From assembly GCF_000585495.1 (NCBI RefSeq), contig NZ_CP007264.1, positions 806,001 through 870,000 of the forward strand: DNA of 64,000 nucleotides. Direction: 5' to 3'. Positions 8,059-16,123 of the stretch are shown here, piece by piece; position 1 is the first letter of the stretch; each line of letters begins with the position of its first letter. The notes beneath the pieces were generated by a model, which saw nothing but the letters and a program-made list of their open reading frames with translations, was not told the origin of the DNA and ran no database searches. A program made the position numbers and the translations under genes. The stretch is from Thermococcus nautili (GTDB lineage: Archaea; Methanobacteriota_B; Thermococci; Thermococcales; Thermococcaceae).

Positions 8059-9147
8059 CTACTTAAGCCTTTTGGAGACAAACATCCTGACCTTCTCCAC
8101 GAGGTCTCCTCTCGCGTAGACTCCCCAGCGCCAGTTGCTTTCCTTGGCCTCGACGAGCGCCCTGACAACCGGCGAGACCTCGCTCAGGCGTTTAATTTCC
8201 CCGTTGAACTCCACGAATGCGTTCCTCTCCTCAAACCTCGGCTTCTCGGGGTAGTCGAGCAACGCGAGGTGGCCGAACTCACTCTCCAGCTCTTTTCTCA
8301 GCTCCCCGATTGTCTCTTCATCGAGCTCCTTCCCGCTCCAGACGACGCGCTTGTACAGTCTTCTGTTCTCGATTGCACCGATGAGCTCGCGGACTTCCCT
8401 TCTCTCGCTCGCCCTCAACCTCGCCACGAGGTCAACCTCGTCCATTTTCCGGAGCTCCCCAAGCTCAACCCCTTCGAGCTCAACGGCCTTGCACAGCATC
8501 GCGCTCGCTATTCTAACGGTGTGGTGCTGGTAAACCGTCGGATACATCATGCTCCTCGATATCAGGAGGTTCTGACCGGCCATTATCCCCTTCTCGCCGA
8601 GAATTAGTCTCTCGCCGTCCCAGCGGAGGTTTCGTATAAGGCGCTCAAGGTCAACGAGTCCGTAGGCGACCCCGGTGTAGTAGGCGTCGCGCACAAGGTA
8701 GTCCATTCTATCGGCGTCTATGTCTCCGCTCACGAGCGGGTGCTTGAGAAGGCCAAGGAACTCCCCGAGCGAGAAGCGCTCCATCAGAACGTCGCCGATT
8801 TCGCCATGCCTTATGAGGAATCTCGTATTTTCCTCGTGCCTCGGGAAGAGGCATTCAAGGGTGTGACTGAACGGGTAGTGCCCGAGGTCGTGGAGCAGGG
8901 CCGCGTAAACCGCTTCCTCGTCAATCTCCGGGTTTCTTTCCCGTATAAGCCTCGCTATGTGGAAGGTCCCGAGTGAGTGCTCGAAGCGTGTGTGTCTGGC
9001 GGAGGGATAGACGAGGAAAGCCAAGCCGAGCTGGGTAATCCTCCTGAGCCTCTGGAACTCCGGCGTGTCAACCAGCTTTACCGCGAAGTCGTCGAGCTCT
9101 ATTCCGCCGTGTATCGGGTCGTGGACGAGCTTCATGTTAACCGCCAT
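8059..9147 (-). CDS. HD-domain phosphohydrolase (SAMHD1/dGTPase-like)
   Basis: 362 residues. The HD metal ligands are readable: RHTRFEHSLG (His57), HDLGH (His86-Asp87, His90) and the distal DIDADRMDY (Asp144/146). The DPIHG motif near the N terminus and the Y-P-S-x-R-H-T-R-F-E-H-S block place it with the YdhJ/SAMHD1-type HD proteins, which hydrolyse nucleotides or nucleotide second messengers; the substrate is unknown. Translation may start at the internal Met5 (9135), preceded by GGCGGTTAAC, because the first ATG has no SD. It stands alone between EF-2 and the ABC operon. Confidence 0.88.
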   Translation of the reverse strand: MAVNMKLVHDPIHGGIELDDFAVKLVDTPEFQRLRRITQLGLAFLVYPSARHTRFEHSLGTFHIARLIRERNPEIDEEAVYAALLHDLGHYPFSHTLECLFPRHEENTRFLIRHGEIGDVLMERFSLGEFLGLLKHPLVSGDIDADRMDYLVRDAYYTGVAYGLVDLERLIRNLRWDGERLILGEKGIMAGQNLLISRSMMYPTVYQHHTVRIASAMLCKAVELEGVELGELRKMDEVDLVARLRASERREVRELIGAIENRRLYKRVVWSGKELDEETIGELRKELESEFGHLALLDYPEKPRFEERNAFVEFNGEIKRLSEVSPVVRALVEAKESNWRWGVYARGDLVEKVRMFVSKRLK

Positions 9148-9189
9148 GGGGGAGTAAGAAAAAAGCTAATAAACCTAACCGCCCAAAAC

Positions 9190-9939
9190 TCAACCGTTGG
9201 CAGGGTGCGGACCCTCCTGCCCGGAAGGTGAGGGAGCCTCTGTGCTCCCTCCCCTCTTCCTTCTGATGTGCGGCTTGAACAGCCTCTCGACCTCTTCTTG
9301 AACCTCCTCGGCTTTTCCGCTCAGAACGAGCTTTCCGTTGCCTATCACGACGACCCAGTCAACGATGGGCATCAGAGGCTCCCAGATATGGCTTATGATT
9401 ACGAAGTTGGTCTTCCCCCTCATATCCTCGATGATTTCAATGACTTTTTCCATGCTGTCAAAGTCTATATTGGCGAGAGGCTCGTCGAGGAAGACTAGCT
9501 CCGGCTTTCCGATGAAGGCCTGCGCGAGGCTCAGTCTCTTCAGCATTCCCGAGGAGTAACCGCTTATGCGCTTATCAATAAAGGTCTTCACCTCAAAGAG
9601 CTCCGCCACGCGCTCAATTTCGTCCTCTCCGAAGCCCCTGCTCTCCGCAAAGAGGTTCAACCATTCCCGCCCGGTTGTAAACTGCGGAAAAGCCGGCGGG
9701 TCGTAGGCAACGCCGAAGCGGGTTTTAACCCTCCAGTTGTTCCAGGGACTTTCTCCGAACACCTTTATCTCTCCAGAGGTTGGCCTGTAGACCCCGGTGG
9801 CAAGCTTAAGAAAGGTGCTCTTTCCACCGCCGTTGGGTCCGAGTATCAGCGTTACTCCCTCCGGAATGCTAACCGTAACCCCGTCAAGTGCGTGGATGCT
9901 CCCGAAGTATTTCTTCAAATCCCTCGCCTCGATAATCAT
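9190..9939 (-). CDS. ABC transporter ATP-binding protein (exporter type)
   Basis: From the ATG at 9939, 249 residues: Walker A GPNGGGKS, a signature-like SSGMLKRLSLAQA (variant of LSGGQ), Walker B LVFLDEP and the H-loop IISH. It powers the ABC-2 permease encoded two genes upstream. The start overlaps the preceding stop as ATGA. An in-frame TTG upstream lies inside the SD and is rejected. The last dozen residues (ending SGQEGPHPANG) are encoded by a copy of the leader sequence found before the two small exported proteins (9206-9224). The natural C terminus may therefore have been replaced by read-through into a lost cassette. Confidence 0.92.
   Translation of the reverse strand: MIIEARDLKKYFGSIHALDGVTVSIPEGVTLILGPNGGGKSTFLKLATGVYRPTSGEIKVFGESPWNNWRVKTRFGVAYDPPAFPQFTTGREWLNLFAESRGFGEDEIERVAELFEVKTFIDKRISGYSSGMLKRLSLAQAFIGKPELVFLDEPLANIDFDSMEKVIEIIEDMRGKTNFVIISHIWEPLMPIVDWVVVIGNGKLVLSGKAEEVQEEVERLFKPHIRRKRGGSTEAPSPSGQEGPHPANG
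9206..9224 (-). repeat. Orphan copy of the cassette leader motif
   Basis: The 19 bases TGCGGACCCTCCTGCCCGG are identical to 14448-14466 and differ at one base from 12707-12725. At those two sites the motif is the leader and SD of a small exported protein. Here it lies inside the 3' end of the ABC ATPase gene with no small gene after it. It also forms an imperfect hairpin with GGCAGGGTGCG next to it. Confidence 0.75.
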
Positions 9940-10400
9940 TTCCTCCACCTCCAAATGACCAGGGCAAGGAGCAGTGCAAAAACGGTCCCTAGGCCGTAGA
10001 TTGCGTTCTGAACGTCCTTCGTCGGGTAATTCTTGATGAATCGGAAGGCGCAGGTCAACTTCCCGGTTCCGTTGTTGAGGACAAGGTAGTCCCCTTCACG
10101 TGGCAGGACGAACTGATAAGTCAGATGCCCGTAGATGTTCTCCCTGTTCACGAGCTCGCCCGTTATGATGTCGTACACCTCAACGACCCCGTTGCCGTTG
10201 CAGGACGCTTCCACGAGGGAGCTCGTTGGGGTGTACATGGTAACCATCATTATGTCCGTCACGTTTCCCTGCCTCTCTATTGGTTGAAGGAAAACTGGGC
10301 CAACGGAGCCGACTTTGTTCTCGTATGAGTGGTAAATCCCAATGGAGCCGATTGTGAGTATCAACAGGCCAAGGAGCAACACTGTGAGGAAGCGCCTCAT
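9936..10400 (-). CDS. Small membrane protein of the ABC operon, unknown function
   Basis: 154 residues. A hydrophobic N-terminal segment (about 4-24) and a C-terminal one (about 132-151, ending RWRK) flank an extracytoplasmic domain of about 105 residues with several NxT/NxS sequons and two cysteines. The anchor-domain-anchor design suggests an accessory subunit of the exporter. It overlaps both neighbours by 4 bases (ATGA), so the permease, this protein and the ATPase are translationally coupled. I do not recognise a named family. Confidence 0.8.
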   Translation of the reverse strand: MRRFLTVLLLGLLILTIGSIGIYHSYENKVGSVGPVFLQPIERQGNVTDIMMVTMYTPTSSLVEASCNGNGVVEVYDIITGELVNRENIYGHLTYQFVLPREGDYLVLNNGTGKLTCAFRFIKNYPTKDVQNAIYGLGTVFALLLALVIWRWRK

Positions 10401-11164
10401 ACCACATCCCTCCTCCTAATTAGAACCAGCGCGGCCCCGAGGAGGAGCAACGGGACTGCAATTCCCCAGCCAAGGTATTGGGCCGTGAAGGGAGTGAAGT
10501 CCGTGCTTCCGCATCTGTGAAGGGCGTAGGTGAAGAGTGCCGGGGGAATGCTCTCGAGTCCCAGGATTTTTGGTGCGTAGACTACGGTGAAGCCCACCAT
10601 AAAGGCCAGGAAGGCGTTTGGAGATGCCAGGGAAACAAAGGTTGCGACGGCGACGAGGTATAATATCAGGAAGAGCGCAATAATGAGGGCATCGCTCATG
10701 AATCCCGAGGTTACCTCCGGCAGGTAGCCGGCTATGCTGGCGTAGCTCGTTACCGTGACGTATGCAAAGGGGAGAAGAACCATGAGGACGCTGTAGACGA
10801 GTATTGAGAGCAACTTGACTCCAAAGATTTCGGTGTTGGAGTACGGAAGCGAGTAAATAGAACGCGCAACCCCGCTGTCCCGGTCGTAGCGGAAAGATAA
10901 AGCGCCAAGGAGTAGGGTAAGGAATCCGACCAGCGTCCATACATCTTCGAGGGACATCATTCCTAGGATTGCATGTAAAACCCCAGTAGATTTAGAAGGA
11001 CCAAACAGACTAATACTTATTCCAGATACAAAGCCCGCAGAATAATCAACGTCCATAATGGACTGTTTCATCGACATGCCAACGAGCACCAATCCCAAGA
11101 GAAAGAGGACGTCCTTTATAACGTCGTTAAACTCCCATTTCAGGAGTGTTTTAAGTCTACTCAT
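10397..11164 (-). CDS. ABC-2 type permease
   Basis: 255 residues from the ATG at 11164, preceded by GGGGGTGG; the upstream in-frame GTG lies inside that SD. About six hydrophobic segments (around 20-35, 75-95, 115-140, 160-185, 195-215, 230-250) and a basic end (RRRDVV) fit an ABC-2 family export permease. It partners the downstream ATPase. Substrate is unknown. Position directly after two cassettes for exported proteins suggests it exports them, protects against them, or places them at the surface. Confidence 0.85.
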   Translation of the reverse strand: MSRLKTLLKWEFNDVIKDVLFLLGLVLVGMSMKQSIMDVDYSAGFVSGISISLFGPSKSTGVLHAILGMMSLEDVWTLVGFLTLLLGALSFRYDRDSGVARSIYSLPYSNTEIFGVKLLSILVYSVLMVLLPFAYVTVTSYASIAGYLPEVTSGFMSDALIIALFLILYLVAVATFVSLASPNAFLAFMVGFTVVYAPKILGLESIPPALFTYALHRCGSTDFTPFTAQYLGWGIAVPLLLLGAALVLIRRRDVV

Positions 11165-11248
11165 TTTGTCCACCCCCTTGATTAAAATCTATCCCCATCC
11201 ATCTCCAGTAAATGCCATTGCCACCAAAGATTGATAGGAGGATGTTTT

Positions 11249-12307
11249 TCATTTTGGCCACCCAAAACTTCTTTTTAACACAACAAAGCTAAGGAAAACT
11301 ATCGATGTCCAAAATACATATTTCCAGATAGTCCTAGCCTTTGAAAAAGGAATTTCCTGGACTTTTTGGAACTCAGCGTTTGTATCATAGAAGACAAGCC
11401 CTGTAGGATACAAATAGTTGTTTTCCTGTTCGTTCTGTACCTTAAACTGGTAATATTCATCCGTAAACGATGCAAACGGAATTCCTATCGCCGCGAGGTC
11501 CGGAACGAGGGCCACTCCTACACTTCCGATGTTCAATACCAGTCCCGTTGAGGGGTCGTAGCGAAGGCTATCCGGGGTGACAGTTGTGAACTCAATCTTC
11601 CCGGGTATCTTAAACGGAGGGCCTATGACAGCCACCGTGACGATGGGAGGTTGAAAAAGCCCATAATAAGTTATCAACCCTCTTTGGTTGTCAGGGGATA
11701 CACTCTTTACTGTAGCACTCCAGTTGTACATAGGGAACGTTACGAGCGTAATGTTCGGTGAAACGTTTTCCATCCATATGAACGTGTGGCCATAAGGCGT
11801 CCCATTCATTCCAAAGACCATTCCATCCTTCTTCCGTATGCGATATTCCCCAAATATCCGTAGGGAACGAAGTTTGACTTTCACACTGACTTTTCCATCT
11901 GCTAAGACTCTTTTTGACGTCGAGATTACATCTGCGCTGTTCCAAAAGGCACTAATCTGGGTACCATTTTGAGCCTCAAACTTGATTGTCACGTTTTTAA
12001 GGTTAAGGAGGACACCCATGGTGAGGTATTCCCCCCTCTCCGTGAGTATCTTGAATTTTATGAGAGTATCATTGTGACAGTCCACCCAGTAATAAGTTCC
12101 ATTTCTGAAGTACAGAAGGGAAGCAGTAGTAACAAGTTCTGGCTTTATACCGCGGTTAACTTGACTTTCAATGTACGGGTTGTATCTTTTGGCGGTATAC
12201 TCAATGTAAACTCCAGGCTTAGCCCAGTAGGGAGTTGCTGTTGAAATCGGAAGTGTGAAAAGGAAGAGCATTATTGTGACAAGTGCAAATAGACAATGCT
12301 TTTTCAT
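11249..12307 (-). CDS. Exported protein with C-terminal anchor, cassette A large protein
   Basis: 352 residues. It has a signal peptide (KKHCLFALVTIMLFLFTLPIS, then TATPYWAKPG), a long beta-rich extracytoplasmic part with many N-glycosylation sequons, and a C-terminal membrane segment (about 325-345) ending in basic residues. It is a paralogue of the protein at 12966-14072: both have PYW-x-KPGVYIEY-x-A-x-RY-x-PYI after the signal, GHT, FPDLxAIG or similar, and TNAEFQKV near the anchor. SD GGAGGGA is 6 nt before the ATG. It lies 46 bases after the small cassette protein. No known family recognised. Confidence 0.85.
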   Translation of the reverse strand: MKKHCLFALVTIMLFLFTLPISTATPYWAKPGVYIEYTAKRYNPYIESQVNRGIKPELVTTASLLYFRNGTYYWVDCHNDTLIKFKILTERGEYLTMGVLLNLKNVTIKFEAQNGTQISAFWNSADVISTSKRVLADGKVSVKVKLRSLRIFGEYRIRKKDGMVFGMNGTPYGHTFIWMENVSPNITLVTFPMYNWSATVKSVSPDNQRGLITYYGLFQPPIVTVAVIGPPFKIPGKIEFTTVTPDSLRYDPSTGLVLNIGSVGVALVPDLAAIGIPFASFTDEYYQFKVQNEQENNYLYPTGLVFYDTNAEFQKVQEIPFSKARTIWKYVFWTSIVFLSFVVLKRSFGWPK

Positions 12308-12353
12308 CAGCGTCCCTCCTTATAGAAAAATTAGAAAATTTAAAAAGCAAGCT

Positions 12354-12704
12354 TCAGATGTACGGCCAGCCTGCAGTCGCTATATCTTCTTCGACTTCAG
12401 TAGCTCCAGAAAGAACGACAGTTATTGAAGTTATTGAGTCCCTATCAGGATACTTGTTGTAGTGGAAGTATGTATATCCTTTTTCCTTTCCTTTTTCAGT
12501 GAGTCCTCCATTTCCATACCTGTAAGTTATCTGGTAGTTGGTGTACGGGTGCTGGACATCGTACTTGACTCCCACCTCAGCGAGAGCCCAGCCATACTCG
12601 CCAGTACTTGTTTTATGGACCGAAGTAACAGCCCAAGTCGTCGCTGCCACGAGTCCGGTAGCCACTACCAAGAGTCCGAACAGTACGGCAACCAGCTTCT
12701 TCAT
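12354..12704 (-). CDS. Small exported protein, cassette A
   Basis: 116 residues with a clear signal peptide (MKKLVAVLFGLLVVATG) and a cysteine-free mature part. It shares with the copy at 14107-14445 the signal, a core YGWA-x-AEVGVKYDVQHPYTN followed by YQITYRYG, and the ending AGWPYI; the stretch between core and ending (about 70-110) has diverged. It is probably secreted or surface-bound and beta-rich. Conserved export signal with a variable middle is typical of diversifying secreted peptides, but no toxin or bacteriocin motif is certain. It has its own TATA and a hairpin leader. Confidence 0.85.
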   Translation of the reverse strand: MKKLVAVLFGLLVVATGLVAATTWAVTSVHKTSTGEYGWALAEVGVKYDVQHPYTNYQITYRYGNGGLTEKGKEKGYTYFHYNKYPDRDSITSITVVLSGATEVEEDIATAGWPYI

Positions 12705-12706
12705 GG

Positions 12707-12747
12707 TGTGGACCCTCCTGCCCGGGTACTATCTTGCCCCCGGGCAG
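12707..12747 (-). promoter_or_regulatory. Leader hairpin with adjacent SD, cassette A
   Basis: In the mRNA CTGCCCGGG (12739-12747) pairs perfectly with CCCGGGCAG (12718-12726) around a 12-nt loop. The 3' arm runs straight into the SD GGAGGG (12713-12718), 8 nt before the ATG. This arrangement could limit ribosome access. Cassette B has the same plan. Confidence 0.6.
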
Positions 12748-12764
12748 TGTTAACTATCGTCCAA

Positions 12765-12775
12765 CAATATTTAAG
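12765..12775 (-). promoter_or_regulatory. TATA box of cassette A
   Basis: CTTAAATATTG on the minus strand, about 25 bases before the predicted leader start. Cassette B has the nearly identical CTTAAATATCG at 14504-14514, so both cassettes have matched promoters. Confidence 0.55.
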
Positions 12776-12965
12776 TTTTACTTCGAACTTTTGTGAACAA
12801 TTATGAAAAACAATCGAAACTGGTCAAAATATCCACTAAAGATTTTCAAAGCTAGTTCACACTTTATTGTCAAATGAGAAAAGGTTCGGTAATAAAATTT
12901 TAAAATAAAATGGCAAACTCTCCATTTTAGTTTGAAAACTGTCGTTCCTTTCCACGCTCTGGCAA

Positions 12966-14072
12966 TCATCTGGATTTTCCCCCAATTATTCTTTTAACCC
13001 CAGTTAGTGCAAGGGCTCCAAGGGAGACCATGAACACATACTTCAGTTGAGAACTAGGACTTTCGAATTTAACTTCCTTGACCTTCTGGAACTCAGCGTT
13101 CGTCCCGTACAGTAGTAATCCGCTCCACGTTGAATAGTCCCTTTTTACCTGGTTGAGGTAGGCTCCCCGCTGGTCGTTGAAAAACCCGAAGATGACTCCT
13201 ATGGCCTGAAGGTCCGGAAAAGTGAACTCGGTTGGTGAATGTCCTATGATAATGCCCGAATTAGGGTCAAAGAGTACTGTGGAGGTGCTATTTGGGGAAA
13301 CGGTTCGCTCAAATATCTTGAATATTCTGCCAATTGACACTTCGATTGTGCCCCCTTTGGATTCGAGATTGAGTACCCCAACTGGAGGACCAAAAGTTCC
13401 ATAAGGTGTCCAGAAGCTTCTTTTCCATGAGCCTGTTTTTTGAATGTAATAACTAACGTTCCCAGGTTCAACTATAAAGGGGAGTGAGGGGTTCCAGTCT
13501 TCTGTGGCCTGGTACCACAGGCCGGTATGGCCGTAGAATTTACCGTTCAGGTCAAAAACTGCACTGTCATTAAGCCGGAGTTTATAGACTCCCGTTATGA
13601 CCGCACGTTTTGTAAATATCTTATACCAGACCATGTCCTCCGGGATGCTTGGGTCGTGAGGCGGTTCTATGATGACATCTGAGGTGCCGACGTCCCAGAA
13701 CTTGGGTGGTGTTGTGTTTTTCTTAACCAGTGTCAGTATAGAAACGTTGTTGAGCTCAATCCTAACTCCAATTGTGGCCAAGTTATTGCTTATTTCCAAT
13801 ACTCTGAACCTGATTTTAGTGTCGTTGAGTGTCAGAATCCTGAAAACCGTCCCGTTATACTCGTAAAAGATAACCGACGTGGCCTTCGAGATGTTGCTGA
13901 CATAGCCTTTACCGTTTAAGTACTGGATATATGGGTCATATCTTTCGGCAATGTATTCAATGTAAACTCCTGGCTTGACCCAGTAGGGGGCGGCGGTTAC
14001 TGCTTCCATTCCAGTCAAGATTAGTAGGAAAATCATAGTGACTCCAAGCAGATGATAGGTGTTGGGTTTCAT
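12966..14072 (-). CDS. Exported protein with C-terminal anchor, cassette B large protein
   Basis: 368 residues from the ATG at 14072. GGAGGTTG lies just upstream; a TTG five codons earlier is part of that SD. It has a signal peptide (about 1-28, ending AVTAAPYWVKPG), an extracytoplasmic domain rich in NxT/NxS sequons, and a C-terminal membrane segment (about 343-360) with basic end KRIIGGKSR. It is a paralogue of the cassette A large protein, with conserved N-terminal KPGVYIEY and C-terminal GTNAEFQKV blocks and a diverged middle. Function unknown; it likely acts with the small exported protein encoded just before it. Confidence 0.85.
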   Translation of the reverse strand: MKPNTYHLLGVTMIFLLILTGMEAVTAAPYWVKPGVYIEYIAERYDPYIQYLNGKGYVSNISKATSVIFYEYNGTVFRILTLNDTKIRFRVLEISNNLATIGVRIELNNVSILTLVKKNTTPPKFWDVGTSDVIIEPPHDPSIPEDMVWYKIFTKRAVITGVYKLRLNDSAVFDLNGKFYGHTGLWYQATEDWNPSLPFIVEPGNVSYYIQKTGSWKRSFWTPYGTFGPPVGVLNLESKGGTIEVSIGRIFKIFERTVSPNSTSTVLFDPNSGIIIGHSPTEFTFPDLQAIGVIFGFFNDQRGAYLNQVKRDYSTWSGLLLYGTNAEFQKVKEVKFESPSSQLKYVFMVSLGALALTGVKRIIGGKSR

Positions 14073-14106
14073 CGTTTCAACCTCCAAAAATTAAAGAATA
14101 GAGGGC

Positions 14107-14445
14107 TCAGATGTACGGCCAGCCAGCAGAAGCGTAGACCTTTTCCATCACGAAGCCCTCGCTATTCTTGACAACTGTCTCAACAGTGATTCCATTGGGA
14201 TCCCAGTACTTGTTAACGTTTGCTGTATATCCTGGCACAAGAAGGCCTCCAGTTCCATACCTGTAAGTTATCTGGTAGTTGGTGTACGGATGCTGGACGT
14301 CGTACTTAACTCCAACCTCTGCATAGGCCCAGCCGTAGTGTCCTTCGTTCCTTTGGTGCACTGCAGTAACTTCCCAGATGGTTGCTGCTGCAAATCCAGT
14401 AGCCACTACCAAGAGTCCAAACAGCAAGGCCACCAACTTCTTCAT
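14107..14445 (-). CDS. Small exported protein, cassette B
   Basis: 112 residues: signal peptide MKKLVALLFGLLVVATG, then a cysteine-free mature chain. It is nearly identical to cassette A in the signal and the central HPYTNYQITYRYG block, and it ends SAGWPYI. The segment between (about 68-105) is different in sequence and length. It is followed after 34 bases by the paired large protein. The start ATG has the SD GGAGGG at 8-nt spacing within a conserved leader. Confidence 0.85.
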   Translation of the reverse strand: MKKLVALLFGLLVVATGFAAATIWEVTAVHQRNEGHYGWAYAEVGVKYDVQHPYTNYQITYRYGTGGLLVPGYTANVNKYWDPNGITVETVVKNSEGFVMEKVYASAGWPYI

Positions 14446-14447
14446 AA

Positions 14448-14484
14448 TGCGGACCCTCCTGCCCGGGATTATGTCCTTCCGGGC
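14448..14484 (-). promoter_or_regulatory. Leader hairpin with adjacent SD, cassette B
   Basis: GCCCGG (14479-14484 on the minus strand) pairs with CCGGGC (14461-14466). As in cassette A the 3' arm abuts the SD (14454-14459). The 19-base core 14448-14466 is identical to the orphan copy at 9206-9224. Confidence 0.58.
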
Positions 14485-14503
14485 GATTATTGTTATGTCT
14501 AGC

Positions 14504-14514
14504 CGATATTTAAG
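14504..14514 (-). promoter_or_regulatory. TATA box of cassette B
   Basis: CTTAAATATCG on the minus strand at the same distance from the leader hairpin as in cassette A. From here to 14884 I see no gene: the stretch is AT-rich, with a short plus-strand frame that lacks coding character and a weak CCCGA/TCGGG hairpin near 14574-14590. Confidence 0.55.
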
Positions 14515-14884
14515 TCTTACTTAGAACCTTAGGATAAAATGCTGAAAAAAAACGAGCTTGGATAAAATATCCCGAAAAAAGCTCGGGAAGATGCCGTTTA
14601 TGTTTGACATTAATATTGCTAAAAAGCTATTAATCAGTAATAACTTTGCCATTTTCAAGTCACATCACATTTGGCTATCACGCACGTATTCGGTTAGTTT
14701 GGAGTACCAACTTCCCCACCATCAAAGAACTCCCAAGGCAGTACGTGTTTTGGTTATATCTCGGGACGTCCAGACGTGCAAGAGAAAAAGAGGGTGACGC
14801 TTCATAGTCCATCGAAGCTTTTTCCCGTTCTCGCGAATCACAGGGAGGAGAGATAAGGAGGGGTAAATAAATCCGAGCTCATGC

Positions 14885-15694
14885 TTAGCTCCACGTCTCG
14901 GCTATGACGTCGTGCTTGTGAATGCTCTCGTTGCTGATTACGCGCACGTGGATTTTGCCCCTAAACTTCTCCCGGGCCTTGGCGAAAATCTCGCGTGCAA
15001 CATCTTCAACGAACTTCGGGTTCGCGAACATGCCCTGCACAACCGCGTTCTCGTCAACCGTCTTCAGGAGCGTGTAGGTCGGGTGGCTGAAGGAGCTCTC
15101 GACAACGTCAATCATATCTTCGAGCGCTATCTCCTCGTCGAAGGCCGTCCTGACCTCGAGCTCGCCGATGGCGCGCTGTATGTGGGTCTTGCCGTTGTTG
15201 TTGGCCATCGCGTGCGGGCAGACCGTGTTCCCAATCACCTTGACGCGGAGGACCTTCTCAAAGGTGCCGTCCTCGTTCTTTATGACGCCGACCTCGACGT
15301 CGTAGGGCTCGTAGCTCGTCTTCCCGCTCGCCGGCGTTTCCCTGGGAATTATGAGGTGGGTCTTAATCCAGACCTCCGCCCTTCTGTGCGGGTGTTTGCT
15401 CTCAAGGCGCCTGATGACGGCTTTTCCAAGCTCCTCAAGCGAGCTGTGGGCCTCCCTAACCTCTTCCTCGACGGCCTCGCTCATGGCCTCGGTTATGCTC
15501 TCCACGAGCCTGCTCATGTGGATTCCCTTTTTCTCGGCCGGGACGTCTATCGTGACTTCAAAGAGCGGGAGGAACGTGTAGACCTTTCCCTTCCAGTTAA
15601 TCTTGGCGACGCTCCTGAGGTTGGTTATGCCGACGCGCCTGAGGGGTTCCCTAATCTCCGGAACTTCTTCCTGGGTCTCAATCACTTCTCTCAC
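14885..15694 (-). CDS. mptA: GTP cyclohydrolase MptA (GCYH-IV type)
   Basis: 269 residues matching the archaeal FolE2-related cyclohydrolase. Visible are the T-N-L-R-S near the N terminus, the metal/active-site segment [21 protein letters not shown], and [17 protein letters not shown]. The enzyme opens GTP to start tetrahydromethanopterin-type pterin synthesis; in Thermococcales the pterin may also feed other cofactors. The start is a GTG (15694), with a second GTG three codons later. TATA CTTTAAAAG at 15717-15726 lies about 26 bases ahead of the first GTG, so the mRNA may be leaderless. Confidence 0.93.
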   Translation of the reverse strand: MREVIETQEEVPEIREPLRRVGITNLRSVAKINWKGKVYTFLPLFEVTIDVPAEKKGIHMSRLVESITEAMSEAVEEEVREAHSSLEELGKAVIRRLESKHPHRRAEVWIKTHLIIPRETPASGKTSYEPYDVEVGVIKNEDGTFEKVLRVKVIGNTVCPHAMANNNGKTHIQRAIGELEVRTAFDEEIALEDMIDVVESSFSHPTYTLLKTVDENAVVQGMFANPKFVEDVAREIFAKAREKFRGKIHVRVISNESIHKHDVIAETWS

Positions 15695-15726
15695 CCGGGG
15701 TTGGCTTGAGAAAAGGTCTTTTAAAG

Positions 15727-16119
15727 TTAAGCCCGGAGCTCGTTCACCATGTAGTAAACGGTCCTCAGGGGAATGCCGAGGCGCTCGCTGATTTCCCGCA
15801 TTGGAACGCCCTTCCTGGCCAGCTCGCGGACGAGCTTCACCGTTTTTTCGTCGTACTTCCTCGGCCTTCCCCTGGGCCTGTTCTCGGGGACGAGCTCTAT
15901 ACCGAGCTGACCGAGGGCGTAGATGACCCTCTTGGAGACCTTTGGATAGAGGCTCGGCGGACAGCTTATCCTCTTCACGTTGGGCGCGTTCTCAAGGATT
16001 TTAACAACGACCTCCTTGGTGGGTCTTAAACTAACGTAGACCTCGGTGACGTCCTCGTCGAGCTCGGAAAGCTTCCGCAGAAGCTCGTCGTAGGTTTTGG
16101 CACTCACCCGAACCTTCAT
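15727..16119 (-). CDS. Helix-turn-helix protein with AT-hook-like linker (DUF1699-like)
   Basis: 130 residues. An N-terminal alpha/beta domain (1-88) is followed by RGRPRKY (about 93-99), an AT-hook-like basic motif. A C-terminal helix-turn-helix follows: [21 protein letters not shown]. It is probably a DNA-binding regulator; I associate the N domain with DUF1699 from general resemblance only. It is the last gene of the aIF1A-topo VI operon, 4 bases after DUF530, with SD GGTGAGG before the ATG. Confidence 0.75.
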   Translation of the reverse strand: MKVRVSAKTYDELLRKLSELDEDVTEVYVSLRPTKEVVVKILENAPNVKRISCPPSLYPKVSKRVIYALGQLGIELVPENRPRGRPRKYDEKTVKLVRELARKGVPMREISERLGIPLRTVYYMVNELRA

Positions 16120-16123
16120 GCCC

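Noticed and set aside
12778-12969. 63-residue minus-strand frame between the cassettes
   Set aside because: Lies across the cassette A promoter region and lacks an SD.
12354-14445. Naming the small exported proteins as lactococcin-972-type bacteriocins
   Set aside because: Only a short GWAxAEVG-like resemblance and general size; the known partner membrane protein with seven helices is not present.
14558-14797. 79-residue plus-strand frame upstream of the cassettes
   Set aside because: AT-rich, mixed composition, no SD, no motif; lies in a promoter-type gap.
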